64,000 bases of DNA. It comes from Bacteroidales bacterium. GTDB taxonomy: Bacteria > Bacteroidota > Bacteroidia > Bacteroidales > F082. The translations under genes and the position numbers were made by a program. The DNA is taken from assembly GCA_030683155.1 (NCBI GenBank), contig JAUXMV010000108.1, positions 22,995 to 86,994 on the forward strand, written 5' to 3'. The notes under the pieces were generated by a model that made no database searches, was not told where the DNA came from, and saw only the letters and a list, made by a program, of their open reading frames with translations. This document shows, piece after piece, positions 1-8,147 of the stretch. Each line of letters starts with the position of its first letter. The first letter of the stretch is position 1.

Positions 1-2
1 GA

Positions 3-98
3 ACATCGCGCGTAAATATGCTATGCGAATATAAACAACTAAATCCGGATAGCACCAATTGTACAATGGCCGGGTTTGATTTTCTATTGAAGGAGTAG
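3..98 (+). CDS. Possible C-terminal fragment of a gene cut by the window edge
   Basis: Frame 3 encodes about 31 residues without a stop, ending at TAG 96-98. The peptide contains two cysteines (in MLCEYK and TNCTMAG). Its length is compatible with chance, and no family is recognised. The upstream sequence would decide whether it is real. Confidence 0.2.
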   Translation, partial: TSRVNMLCEYKQLNPDSTNCTMAGFDFLLKE

Positions 99-187
99 AA
101 TTGATGTTCATCCATACGCCAGAATGGGATGGGATTATCCATACATCCAGGAAGGAGAAAGGTTCGGGAAGGGGAAAAGCAAAATGC

Positions 188-206
188 GTCAAGGCATTGC
201 CTTGAC
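188..206. repeat. Palindrome, 9-bp arms
   Basis: GTCAAGGCA (188-196) and TGCCTTGAC (198-206) are exact reverse complements around a single T. There is no T-tract, so it does not look like a terminator. It could be an operator or a repeat remnant; no nearby start codon decides between these. Confidence 0.45.
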
Positions 207-402
207 TGCAAAGCTCCGGTTTGGGGCGCTGTTTCCTGCTGTTATTCATCTGGACGACTTTTAGTTTAACAATTAAAAAAATGCGCCCAAAATTCTAATA
301 CAAGCAGCCGCCAGGGCACAACAAGGAAGGAGCTGTAAAAATATTGGTTTTATTCTTTGGTTTGACATGGGAGGGGGAATTCTTTTTTGATTTGAGGGAC
401 AG

Positions 403-448
403 GGCGACTTGAGCGACGGGAGGCTTTAGCGACGGAGCGACTTTAGCA
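403..448. repeat. Degenerate tandem micro-repeat
   Basis: Short units based on GCGAC, GAGCGACGG and CTTTAGC are repeated imperfectly. Similar imperfect micro-repeats with other units occur in several intergenic gaps of this window. Function unknown. Confidence 0.4.
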
Positions 449-591
449 GTTTGTCACACGGGATTTCATTGTGATTGCCTATCATATCTTCTCCCGGACA
501 TCAGTTAGGAGTTTTCATAAAACTGTATCATTCCTGAATAAATCCTGCTGCAACTTCAATTGAAATTCATTGAAAGTAAAAAATAAACAAA

Positions 592-1005
592 TTATTTCTT
601 TAAGTATTTATTGGTTCTGTTTTCGGCATTTTCCCTTATATTAAAGTAAAAAAAAGGATAATCGAAGCCATGGTAAATACCCAACATACCACCGGATAAT
701 TGATAAATAGCACTGTCACTCACGCTGCTACAGATTAAAACCCCTTGCGCTAAATCAATACGGGCATCTGCATAATTTAGAACTTGTTCAAAGTTTGTCA
801 TACTGCTGACTGGCATATAGGAACCAAGGCTTTCGCTGGCAGGTACTAATGTCTCGTCCTTTTTCCAGTTGATTGGGTTTATCACAAGGCCAATATTATT
901 TCCAACCACGATGTTTGCCCCGGGTGCTATATCAGGAGACTGCGTATTGTAGGAAATTATTACTGTCTTGTCCTGAAATAGGTTTACGATAAAAGTAATT
1001 TTCAT
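592..1005 (-). CDS. Hypothetical protein, 137 aa
   Basis: A family could not be recognised. The protein has no clear signal peptide or membrane segment. Its composition is mixed alpha/beta, with a glycine-rich stretch in the middle (APGANIVVGNNIGLV) and a basic C-terminus. The gene is divergent from the fluoride operon: only about 20 bases separate its ATG from the -7 box of that operon, so its own promoter must overlap the riboswitch promoter region. It could be a small cytoplasmic protein co-inherited with the neighbouring operon. Coding status is supported only by uninterrupted length and a plausible ATG, so moderate confidence. Confidence 0.55.
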   Translation of the reverse strand: MKITFIVNLFQDKTVIISYNTQSPDIAPGANIVVGNNIGLVINPINWKKDETLVPASESLGSYMPVSSMTNFEQVLNYADARIDLAQGVLICSSVSDSAIYQLSGGMLGIYHGFDYPFFYFNIRENAENRTNKYLKK

Positions 1006-1025
1006 GCGTTCTCAATATTTTACAC

Positions 1026-1033
1026 TACTTTTG
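1026..1033 (+). promoter_or_regulatory. Bacteroidota -7 promoter element for the fluoride operon
   Basis: TACTTTTG matches the Bacteroidota -7 consensus TAnnTTTG. A start point 5-7 bases downstream would fall at about 1038-1040, exactly where the first stem of the fluoride riboswitch begins (1039). The -33 element is weak: no clear TTTG about 19 bases upstream. The placement relative to the aptamer is the strongest support. Confidence 0.55.
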
Positions 1034-1036
1034 TTT

Positions 1037-1092
1037 CCGGCAATGAAGTCTGCCATTAACCGCCTTTTTTTAAAGACTAATGACTTCTACCA
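1037..1092 (+). promoter_or_regulatory. Fluoride riboswitch (crcB motif)
   Basis: The aptamer is visible by eye. Stem GGCA (1039-1042) pairs with TGCC (1051-1054) and encloses the loop ATGAAGTC. GAAGTC (1045-1050) is the exact reverse complement of GACTTC (1082-1087), the long-range helix of this fold. The family signature CTRATG followed by YCTAC appears as CTAATGACTTCTACC. The spacing matches the Thermotoga petrophila fluoride aptamer as I remember it. It lies 30 bases before fluC, the classical regulated gene, and the promoter places the transcript start at its first base. The sequence between aptamer and ATG has no obvious T-rich terminator, so control may act on translation; this is inference. 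Confidence 0.9.
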
Positions 1093-1123
1093 TAAAAGAG
1101 TTTAAGATTAAAATTTTGAATTT

Positions 1124-1501
1124 ATGGTAAAGTCATTGTTATTAGTTGGTTTTGGAGGTTTTATCGGTACTGTTTTCCGCTTTTCGATCTCCCGTTACAT
1201 TCAGGTCACGTATTTTTCAGTATTTCCATGGGGCACTTTTCTCGTCAATATTCTGGGAAGTTTGCTGATTGGAATTATTTTTGGACTTTCTGAAAAAGGA
1301 AATTTCCTCACAAATGAATGGCGTATCTTTCTTACTGTTGGTATTTGCGGAGGATTCACAACATTTTCAAGTTTAGCAGATGAAGCTTTTATATTGTTGC
1401 AAAATAAAGAATGGCTTCGTTTTACTGTTTATCCCACTTTAAGCTTTTTTCTAGGGTTGAGTGCTGTTTTTATTGGACGAACACTGATTAAACTTTTTTG
1501 A
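1124..1501 (+). CDS. fluC: Fluoride ion channel FluC/CrcB
   Basis: Exports fluoride passively through the inner membrane; the family works as an antiparallel dual-topology homodimer. The 125-residue length and four hydrophobic segments fit. The pore motif FLVNILGSLLIG carries the conserved Asn at residue 42, and the GGFTTFSS motif at residues 76-83 is the family signature in TM3. The ATG at 1124 is 32 bases after the riboswitch. It is the first gene of an operon: DUF190 starts one base after its stop and the enolase follows. A single FluC gene is consistent with the homodimeric type. Expression should rise with intracellular fluoride through the upstream riboswitch. Confidence 0.95.
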   Translation: MVKSLLLVGFGGFIGTVFRFSISRYIQVTYFSVFPWGTFLVNILGSLLIGIIFGLSEKGNFLTNEWRIFLTVGICGGFTTFSSLADEAFILLQNKEWLRFTVYPTLSFFLGLSAVFIGRTLIKLF

Positions 1502-1502
1502 T

Positions 1503-1868
1503 ATGCAAAGTAATACTACTGCAATTTTATTGCGAATTTTTATTAGTTCTACCGATAAGGCTGATACTAAAGTATTATATGAAGACATAGTATTTAAAGC
1601 ACAAAAAGCGGGACTTGCCGGAGCAACCGTGTTAAAAGGCATGTTAGGCTATGGAGCCAGTTCAATAATCCATTCTTATAAATTTTGGGAGGTAACCGAA
1701 AAAATACCGACCCTTATTCAAATCGTTGACGAGGAAGAAAAAATCATGGCATTTTTCGAAACCATTCGTCCAATATTAGAATCTATGCATTATGGATGTT
1801 TGGTCACTACTCAACAAGTAAATGTATTGTTATATAAATCAGGTAAAAAGAAAATATTTGACCTTTAA
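1503..1868 (+). CDS. DUF190 family protein
   Basis: This 121-residue protein belongs to the DUF190 (PF02641) family, small soluble proteins with a ferredoxin-like or PII-like fold. Family hallmarks seen are the N-terminal strand [11 protein letters not shown] and the helix-turn [15 protein letters not shown] at about residues 38-52. DUF190 genes are often found beside crcB; the role is unproven, and a regulatory or trimeric sensor role for the channel is an inference from the PII resemblance. The ATG lies one base beyond the fluC stop, so translation is almost certainly coupled. The enolase starts 11 bases after its stop. Confidence 0.88.
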   Translation: MQSNTTAILLRIFISSTDKADTKVLYEDIVFKAQKAGLAGATVLKGMLGYGASSIIHSYKFWEVTEKIPTLIQIVDEEEKIMAFFETIRPILESMHYGCLVTTQQVNVLLYKSGKKKIFDL

Positions 1869-1879
1869 AAAATTTAAGT

Positions 1880-3163
1880 ATGAAAATCGAAAAAGTAAAA
1901 GCTATTGAAATTCTCGATTCGAGGGGCAACCCTACAATTGAAGTGAATTTAAGTTTAGAAAATGGCATTCAAGCAAGGGCTATGGTTCCTAGTGGTGCAT
2001 CAACCGGTGAGCGCGAAGCCTGCGAATTGCGTGATGGAGACAAAAAACGCTACGGCGGAAAAGGTGTATTAAAAGCCGTTGAAAATGTAAATGTAACCAT
2101 TGCTAAAGAACTGACAGGAAAATGTGTTGGTAGCCAGCGAGCGTTAGATTTGCTGATGATTGAACTCGATGGCACACCGAACAAATCGAAATTGGGTGCA
2201 AATGCTATTCTTGGAGTATCTATGGCATATGCCCGAGCCAAAGCAATAAGCACAGGAATACCACTTTACCAATATCTAGGTGGAAACAATGCGCATTTAT
2301 TGCCGGTGCCTTGCATGAATGTTATCAATGGTGGAAAACACGCTGACAACAATGTAGATTTTCAAGAATTTATGATTGCCCCACACGGAACAACTTCGTT
2401 TTCCGAATCAATTCGAATGGGCGAAGAAGTATTTCATGCACTTAAAGGTGTACTCAACGCCAAAGGCTACAGCACTGGAGTTGGTGATGAAGGTGGTTTT
2501 GCGCCTAACCTAAAATCGAATGAAGAAGCTGTGGAAGTTATCCTCGAAGCCATTACCAAAGCAGGATATAAGCCGGGTGATGAAATTAGTATTTGCCTCG
2601 ACCCTGCTGCCAGTGAACTTTGGGAAGATGGAAAATACAAAATGTTTAAAAGTTCCGGCAAATTTATGTCAAGCGATGAAATGGTTAAACTTTGGGAAAG
2701 CTGGGTAAATCAATATCCAATTGTATTACTGGAAGATGGACTGGCAGAAAATGATTGGGACGGATGGAAGAATCTTACTCAAACGCTTGGAAGTAAAATA
2801 GAAATTGTAGGAGACGACCTGTTTTGCACCAACAAAGCTATTTTGGCGGAGGGAATTTCAAGAGGTGTAGCAAATTCCATTCTTATCAAACTTAACCAAA
2901 TTGGAACTGTCACAGAAACGCTGGAGACCATTGAACTGGCATATAAGAATTCATACAACTGTTTTGTTTCTCACCGAAGTGGAGAAACAATTGACAGTTT
3001 TATAGCAGACCTCACTGTTGCTGTAAATGCAGGGCATCTGAAAGCTGGAAGCGGTTGCCGAGGCGAACGGATTGAAAAATTTAATCAACTGATGCGAATT
3101 GAAAACGAATTAGGAAAAACAGCTGTGTTTGCAGGAAAAAAAGCTTTTAAAAATGTGAAATAA
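1880..3163 (+). CDS. eno: Enolase, fluoride-operon copy
   Basis: Converts 2-phosphoglycerate to phosphoenolpyruvate in glycolysis. It is full length (427 aa). Expected active-site residues are present: E163 in QEFM, E204 in GDEGG, metal ligands D241, E285 and D312, base K337 in [10 protein letters not shown]366-S367 in SHRSGET and K388. Differences from typical bacterial enolases cluster near the active site: SGETID rather than SGETED, AVNAG where GTxxG is usual, and CRGER rather than xRSER before the KYNQL-like motif. Fluoride with phosphate and magnesium is a known enolase inhibitor, and enolase genes are known members of fluoride-riboswitch regulons. This is probably an extra, fluoride-induced copy; whether another eno exists elsewhere cannot be seen here. 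Confidence 0.95.
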   Translation: MKIEKVKAIEILDSRGNPTIEVNLSLENGIQARAMVPSGASTGEREACELRDGDKKRYGGKGVLKAVENVNVTIAKELTGKCVGSQRALDLLMIELDGTPNKSKLGANAILGVSMAYARAKAISTGIPLYQYLGGNNAHLLPVPCMNVINGGKHADNNVDFQEFMIAPHGTTSFSESIRMGEEVFHALKGVLNAKGYSTGVGDEGGFAPNLKSNEEAVEVILEAITKAGYKPGDEISICLDPAASELWEDGKYKMFKSSGKFMSSDEMVKLWESWVNQYPIVLLEDGLAENDWDGWKNLTQTLGSKIEIVGDDLFCTNKAILAEGISRGVANSILIKLNQIGTVTETLETIELAYKNSYNCFVSHRSGETIDSFIADLTVAVNAGHLKAGSGCRGERIEKFNQLMRIENELGKTAVFAGKKAFKNVK

Positions 3164-3328
3164 TTTTTTATTGCCCAGACTGCGTGAGGGCTGGCATGGT
3201 TTTTAGTGAAAAATGAAGAGTGATGAATGAAGAATAGCTGGCGCATCTCTTCGATTACCATTATTTCAAGACGTCCGGCAATGTCAGCAAGTTATTTTCC
3301 TTATTTCAAAATAAAAAATAAAAAATGA

Positions 3329-3356
3329 TTTGATATTGTTGAATTGATTACGTTTG
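3329..3356 (+). promoter_or_regulatory. Candidate promoter of the small secreted protein gene
   Basis: TACGTTTG (3349-3356) matches the -7 consensus exactly. TTTG at 3329-3332 could be the -33 element, although the 16-base spacing is shorter than the usual 17-21. The start codon is 25 bases past the -7 box. Confidence 0.45.
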
Positions 3357-3380
3357 CCGCCCATTTAATAAATTTACAAC

Positions 3381-3731
3381 ATGAAAAAAATTGGTTTATC
3401 TACGATTCTGGTGCTTTTTGTAGCACTTTTATCTTTTTCACAAACAACTATTACAATCACAAACAAAACGAGTGAAGATCTTTATGGTCTTTACACAAGT
3501 GGTACCAGCGGAGATCTTTTACCGGAAGATTTGTTGGAAGTGAGTACCTCAGCTGATATTACCTATCCTGAAGGATATGATTGTGAGGTGGTTATTACAA
3601 TAACCAGAGATGTTGAAGGAGAAGAAGAAATTGCTTATACGTTTGAATTGGACATCTGTGAAGCTGAAACGCTTGTAATTTACGAATCCTATTATTTGCT
3701 GAACGGCACGAAATTCAGGTATGATGAATAG
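3381..3731 (+). CDS. Small secreted protein of unknown function, 116 aa
   Basis: Residues 1-20 form a clean signal peptide (MKKIGLSTILVLFVALLSFS) with a likely cut before QTT. The mature part of about 95 residues is acidic and rich in Thr, Glu and Tyr, and alternates hydrophobic and polar residues as in a beta-sandwich. Two cysteines (in YDCEV and DICEA) could form a disulfide. It stands alone, with its own -7 box and a strong terminator 38 bases after the stop. No family is recognised; periplasmic or surface location is inferred from the signal peptide. Confidence 0.65.
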   Translation: MKKIGLSTILVLFVALLSFSQTTITITNKTSEDLYGLYTSGTSGDLLPEDLLEVSTSADITYPEGYDCEVVITITRDVEGEEEIAYTFELDICEAETLVIYESYYLLNGTKFRYDE

Positions 3732-3769
3732 CATTGATTGATAGCATTGAATCAATGTCTGATTTATTG

Positions 3770-3806
3770 AAAAATCCTGTTGAAATATTTATTCAACAGG
3801 ATTTTT
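3770..3806 (+). terminator. Rho-independent terminator
   Basis: A perfect 15-bp stem (AAAAATCCTGTTGAA at 3770-3784 with its complement at 3792-3806) closes a 7-base loop and ends in five T. The A-stem/T-stem design also allows termination from the minus strand. It ends the small secreted protein gene. Confidence 0.88.
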
Positions 3807-3855
3807 CGGTTTCCTGCACCGTGGCATTCTGAAGGGAATCACGTCTTGTCTTTTC

Positions 3856-3971
3856 TGGCTTTTAGCTGTTGGCTGTTGGCCGGCTAGAAGACATGTTTAT
3901 TTGGTATTAAAAGCCCCGGGTTTACCAATCGCCAAAAGCCAAGAGCCAAGAGCCACTAAACGCCAAAAGCC
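3856..3971. repeat. Degenerate micro-repeats in inverted orientation
   Basis: Units close to TGGCTTTTAGC and GTTGGC at 3856-3883 are answered on the other side by GCCAAAAGCC and AAGAGCC units at 3931-3971, so the two clusters are imperfect inverted copies. They lie just downstream of the minus-strand LolA-like gene. Such word-like repeats are common in intergenic DNA of uncultured Bacteroidota; function unknown. Confidence 0.5.
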
Positions 3972-3992
3972 CCTCAAAAACCCAAACCTCCT

Positions 3993-4739
3993 CTACTGCT
4001 TCAACACCGCTTTCGTAAAAATATAGGCCGGAATTTCCTGATCGAATTGAATTTTGGTGATTTTGAATTCGGTTCCATCGCCTTGTTTCAGCATGTCTTT
4101 ATAGACGACCGTTGAAGGAAACCATCTGCCCTGAACCTGAATCACGTCTTTCATTTCCATCTGTTTCAGCAGCTTGCCGCTCTTGGCATACAGTTCCTGT
4201 TTCAATGGCACAAAGCGTTCGCTGTCAACCCACATTTTTTGTGAGTGGTACGACACATCCTCCACTTTGGCTGTAAGTTCAAGCAAAAATGCCCTTCTCC
4301 CATCGATCGTCTCCTCCCCTGCTACCGTGGCCACATACACATCCGTCAGCTTGCGGTCGTCCATCATGTCTTCGTAGGAAAGGTCGCTGCCCATGACAGA
4401 CTGCCGGAGCATATGGCCTGAAATCTGAATCGTCCTGTCCGTGGCAGGTGAATAAATCCACAGCTGATTTTCGAGTTTCAGCATTTTAGTCCCTTTCTCC
4501 GAAGCCGGTGAAAGGTATTCGGTAAACGACTTATTTGTCCCTTCGGAATGACTTCTTGAAGTAATGGTGCGACTGCCTCGCATGCCATGGATGGTCATTT
4601 CAGATTCAAAAATTCTGTTGTCGGACGACATATTGGCATCGACTTTTTCGATAATCTTATTGGCATCCTGTGCGCTCACCGAGAGGCTAAACAGGATTAG
4701 TACTGTTACCAGGTTTATTTTAGAGAGTATTGTTTTCAT
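3993..4739 (-). CDS. LolA-like outer membrane lipoprotein-sorting protein
   Basis: Periplasmic protein of the LolA-like group (PF17131 type) that probably binds a hydrophobic or lipid cargo. I chose the internal ATG at 4739 because a signal peptide follows directly (MKTILSKINLVTVLILF, cut after VSA). The mature part starts DANKIIEKVDANM and alternates beta strands, with the family-like segments MLKLENQLWIYSPATD and SYEDMM. It is the last gene of a cluster with two FtsX-type permeases and an ATPase, separated from them by 80 bases of micro-repeats. The combination suggests the ABC complex extracts a substrate from the inner membrane and this protein carries it to the outer membrane. The substrate is unknown. 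Confidence 0.85.
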   Translation of the reverse strand: MKTILSKINLVTVLILFSLSVSAQDANKIIEKVDANMSSDNRIFESEMTIHGMRGSRTITSRSHSEGTNKSFTEYLSPASEKGTKMLKLENQLWIYSPATDRTIQISGHMLRQSVMGSDLSYEDMMDDRKLTDVYVATVAGEETIDGRRAFLLELTAKVEDVSYHSQKMWVDSERFVPLKQELYAKSGKLLKQMEMKDVIQVQGRWFPSTVVYKDMLKQGDGTEFKITKIQFDQEIPAYIFTKAVLKQ

Positions 4740-4767
4740 ATAGATTTCTAATTTCATTTTCTAATTT

Positions 4768-4814
4768 CAGACCTCTGACTTTCCGACATTCAGACCTTCA
4801 GACCTCCAGACTTC
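4768..4814. repeat. Intergenic micro-repeat (CAGACYT words)
   Basis: The words CAGACCT, CGACATT, CAGACCTT and CAGACCTCC follow one another between the permease stop and the LolA-like gene. They lie inside what should be one transcript. Related word repeats with other units occur at 36292-36356. Confidence 0.5.
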
Positions 4815-4819
4815 TATTC

Positions 4820-6094
4820 TCATGCTTCGAGTTCTTTGAACAATCTTGCTGTTTGTCTTTTGTATATGCCTATGCCTGAAAGCATAGTGCCTATCACAGT
4901 AGAAATAAGTCCGGGAATAAAGCCAATATAAAAATCAACCGGCGTAATCCTGGCCCTGATGACAGTCGGCATCATCATCGAAGCGCCCTCCATCATTCCG
5001 GAGATGTCGATGCCATAGGTTTGTATAAGCCATGCCAAAAACAATCCAAGGGCTGTTCCAACGATGGACCCGGCAATGCCGATAAAAACGGATTCATAAA
5101 TCATGCTTCTGTAAACATGGCCTTTTTCTTCGCCCATAGCGAGCCGGATTCCAATTTCTCCGTAGCGCCGCAAACCGCCCAACAGACCGGCGTTCCAGAG
5201 TACGAGTGACATGGCAAAAACAAAAATCAGCGAGATATAGAGCGACCACACTTCAGCCATCATCACATACTGACCCATAGAACCCTGCTGACTCAGACTT
5301 TTCATCACTGGCGAAAATTCATCCTCCGATTGCGTATTAGCTGCATTGAAGGCATCTGCCATCTGCATGGCACGTCCATTCTCATAGAAGCCTTCACCGA
5401 AGAAACCTAAAATTTCGCCGGCAGCATCATGCATGTTAAGTGCCATACGAACGTCTTCAATATCAGCGATAACCGAACCTCTGTCCATGATTTCGACACC
5501 AAAAGAAACTGTTCCCGACACAATGAAGTTGTACATAATCATGCTGCCGTTCATATCCGTACTGATCAGTGTGACAGCCTCTCCAATTTCTGCTTCAAGC
5601 TTCCGGGCAAAATGTTCACTAAGAAGGACTTCACCCGCCTGAGCCGGCAATTTTCCTCTGACGATTGAATTTGTTATGTTCATCCGTTCAGCTTCCTTTG
5701 AGCCGGGAGACAATAAATCGATTCCAAAACCTATGGACGGGCCTTGTGATCGTGTTTCGCCCTTTTCGTCCGGCACATCGATCAGGCCGCCAAACTGAAT
5801 GCGTGCAGCCCATTCCATATCCGGATTGTTCATTTTTAGCGTTGCCTGCAGCTTGCTCACATCGGTCAAAGCAAGGTCAATGGGCAACAAATCCATATTT
5901 TCGGCATAAGCTTTCGACATCACTTTCACATGACCGTTGCTGAATTTTGCATTCATTTCGATCGTATCACCCATAAATCCAGTGATATAGGCATGCATCC
6001 AAACCGTTAGCATCACCCCGATAGCAACCACAAGCACAGGCATCAGACTGCGGCTTCTGTCGCGCCAAAGACCTTTTATCAAAAATAGTATCAT
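4820..6094 (-). CDS. ABC transporter permease, FtsX/MacB type (first)
   Basis: Inner-membrane subunit of a type VII-like ABC transporter (MacB/LolCE class). Of 424 residues, an N-terminal membrane helix (about 13-38) is followed by a large periplasmic domain (about 40-285) and three C-terminal helices (about 285-310, 335-365, 385-415), the family layout. The cytoplasmic motif RRYGEIGIRLAMGEEKG before the second helix is the characteristic coupling region. Its ATG overlaps the stop of the second permease gene by 4 bases, so they are translationally coupled and probably form a heterodimer. Together with the ATPase it should move a lipid or lipoprotein-like substrate. Confidence 0.9.
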   Translation of the reverse strand: MILFLIKGLWRDRSRSLMPVLVVAIGVMLTVWMHAYITGFMGDTIEMNAKFSNGHVKVMSKAYAENMDLLPIDLALTDVSKLQATLKMNNPDMEWAARIQFGGLIDVPDEKGETRSQGPSIGFGIDLLSPGSKEAERMNITNSIVRGKLPAQAGEVLLSEHFARKLEAEIGEAVTLISTDMNGSMIMYNFIVSGTVSFGVEIMDRGSVIADIEDVRMALNMHDAAGEILGFFGEGFYENGRAMQMADAFNAANTQSEDEFSPVMKSLSQQGSMGQYVMMAEVWSLYISLIFVFAMSLVLWNAGLLGGLRRYGEIGIRLAMGEEKGHVYRSMIYESVFIGIAGSIVGTALGLFLAWLIQTYGIDISGMMEGASMMMPTVIRARITPVDFYIGFIPGLISTVIGTMLSGIGIYKRQTARLFKELEA

Positions 6095-7266
6095 TGTAAT
6101 TTCCCCCTTAAAGCTTCAGTTGGATTCATTTTGGCAATTTTGCGTGCAGGCAGGTAACTCACGACTGCAGTGGTTAAAGTTACTACAACCACTGTCGAAA
6201 CGACTAGCCCGAGACTGTAAACCGGATAGAGTGTCTGTGCGATGGCCATGCCAAATTCGCTCGCATCGATGGGCATGGTCCAGCCAACTTTTGCTTGCCA
6301 AATTAGAAATGGCATACCATAAACCATTGATACAATGGCCGCTAAAACGGCGTGCATCGTTCCTTCAACCGTGAAAAGTCCGACCACCTGCTGGCGTGTG
6401 TAACCCAAAGCAATATAGGTTCCGATTTCTTTCTGTCTGCGGAAAATTGACAACACCTGTGTATCGAAGATGGCCAGCATTGCAAGCAGAAGTAAAATGA
6501 CAAAAAGTATCGTCTGTCCGGCTGATTTGGTTTTGATCATTTCATCCACCTGCCTCGTTAGCATGGATTTTGTTTTCAATGTCCAGCCGTCAATCTCAGG
6601 CCTGCTTTCTTTGCTTTCACGAAATGTCAGGGTGGTAACCTCGTCAGCTAAAATCATCATTTCCTGCAGTTTATCCAATGCTATATAAAGCTGAGATTGT
6701 TCTATCGCAGGTACGTTTGACGAAAATATTTCTACGATCACAATGTCAGCTGCATCGAAAGTGCCGTTCGTATCGCGCCAGCGTAAGGTCACAACATCGC
6801 CGGTCTGCAACCTGCTATTTTTTGCCATGATGGCTCCAATAATGGCAGGAATGGCATCCGTTGACGTATCAAGTTTTTGTGTTGGAATCCTGAAAATGGT
6901 CTGCTCGGGATTTATACCTTTTATGACCACAGACTGCATCCTTCCTTCCGGAAAAATGGTTCCCTGTGCGATGAGCAGCGGCACGACATCTCCGGAATTT
7001 ATTTCTGACTGAAGCGCTGCCGGTATTGGCGCATGACTGTCGAGCAGGGTGAACGGATCCAAGGGATCGTAGTTTTCATGCCAGTATTGACCGCCACCGA
7101 TTTCCCAGTTGGTCATATCTGTCTTGGCCTGATAATCCCAGCCTGACATGATGCCTTTGAGCCAGATAATGACAACAAACGAGAACGAAAGCACGATCAC
7201 ATTGAGCCAGGTTCGAAGCCCTGCACCGATGAGATTGCGATAAGCCAGTTTTAATGCTAGTTTCAT
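6091..7266 (-). CDS. ABC transporter permease, FtsX/MacB type (second)
   Basis: The 391-residue partner permease has the same layout: one N-terminal helix (about 15-45), a periplasmic domain (about 50-250), and three C-terminal helices. The coupling motif RRQKEIGTYIALGYTRQQV is clear, as is the family C-terminus SYLPARKIAKMNPTEALRG. It overlaps both neighbours by 4 bases (ATGA), giving the order ATPase, this permease, other permease. Two different permease chains point to a LolCE-like heterodimer rather than a MacB homodimer; unlike MacB the ATPase is a separate protein. Confidence 0.9.
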   Translation of the reverse strand: MKLALKLAYRNLIGAGLRTWLNVIVLSFSFVVIIWLKGIMSGWDYQAKTDMTNWEIGGGQYWHENYDPLDPFTLLDSHAPIPAALQSEINSGDVVPLLIAQGTIFPEGRMQSVVIKGINPEQTIFRIPTQKLDTSTDAIPAIIGAIMAKNSRLQTGDVVTLRWRDTNGTFDAADIVIVEIFSSNVPAIEQSQLYIALDKLQEMMILADEVTTLTFRESKESRPEIDGWTLKTKSMLTRQVDEMIKTKSAGQTILFVILLLLAMLAIFDTQVLSIFRRQKEIGTYIALGYTRQQVVGLFTVEGTMHAVLAAIVSMVYGMPFLIWQAKVGWTMPIDASEFGMAIAQTLYPVYSLGLVVSTVVVVTLTTAVVSYLPARKIAKMNPTEALRGKLQ

Positions 7267-7979
7267 GATCTTTCGTTTTGGTTGATCCTGATTATTTCGT
7301 CCTTGTCAACCCTGCCGTCGAGCAGGTAAATTTTTCTTCGCAGATAGCTGATTACTTTTTCATCGTGCGTTGCAAAAATAAAAGTCGTATTGAGCTCTCT
7401 GTTAAGTGTTTCCATTGTTTTCAGAATATGATGCGAATTGGCAGCATCCAGATTGGCCGTAGGTTCGTCAGCCAGCACAAGCGAAGGTTTTTTCACCATG
7501 GCACGTGCAATCGCCACACGTTGGCATTCGCCACCTGACAGTTGAGGTGGTTTTGAATGAACTTTTTCGGTGAGACCAACCCATTCCAGGGCATCCATCA
7601 CCATTTTATGCCGCACAGATTTGGCGTACTTAAGCAAAAGGAGTGGAAATTCAACATTTTCAAAAACAGTATGCACTTGCAGCAAATTGTAGCTTTGAAA
7701 AATGAAACCAAGACTTTCTTTGCGGAGATGGGCGGCCTCTTTTGTCGTTAATGATCCAATGGATTTGCCCAATACATAAGCTTTTCCCTCAGTCGGCACA
7801 TCGAGCGAACCCAGAATATTCAGCAAGGTCGTTTTCCCCGATCCGCTCGGGCCAATGAGGCCGGTAAACTCTCCTGTTCCAAACTTCAGGTTGATGTTTT
7901 TGAGTGCCGTGAAACTATCTTTTCCCATAGGAAAGCGTTTCACAAGGTTTTCGATGGTGATGATGGATTGATTTTCCAT
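7263..7979 (-). CDS. ABC transporter ATP-binding protein, LolD/MacB type
   Basis: Provides ATP hydrolysis for the two FtsX-type permeases. The 238 residues contain Walker A GPSGSGKTT (about 43-51), Q-loop FQSYNLL, signature LSGGECQRVAIARA, Walker B LVLADEPTANLD and switch His in FATHD. The LNILGSLDVPTEG stretch after Walker A is typical of the LolD/MacB/FtsE group. It is the first gene of the tightly overlapped trio. The 168-base gap before it is A+T-rich and may hold a promoter, because the gene upstream (S41 peptidase) looks like an addition to the cluster. Confidence 0.93.
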   Translation of the reverse strand: MENQSIITIENLVKRFPMGKDSFTALKNINLKFGTGEFTGLIGPSGSGKTTLLNILGSLDVPTEGKAYVLGKSIGSLTTKEAAHLRKESLGFIFQSYNLLQVHTVFENVEFPLLLLKYAKSVRHKMVMDALEWVGLTEKVHSKPPQLSGGECQRVAIARAMVKKPSLVLADEPTANLDAANSHHILKTMETLNRELNTTFIFATHDEKVISYLRRKIYLLDGRVDKDEIIRINQNERS

Positions 7980-8147
7980 GCTTTGAATTTTTTTATTTTT
8001 AGTTTCAGGTTTGAAAATATTTTGGTGTTTTTGATCACTTAAAAGATGGATTGTTGGGCATTTTAAATACTATCTGTCAAGCTGCTAAATAATTCATATA
8101 ATGTACGTATTTTCAAGTTTGGTTTAATCTTGCCCAATGACCATTAT

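Larger units (their letters stand above)
1..591. other. Gene-poor left edge
   Basis: No convincing complete gene lies here. Frame 3 is open from the window edge to a TAG at 96-98 and may be the tail of a gene outside the window. A near-perfect palindrome sits at 188-206, and a degenerate tandem built on GCGAC and TTTAGC lies at 403-448. The rest is A+T-rich or low-complexity sequence with stops in all frames. Confidence 0.6.
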
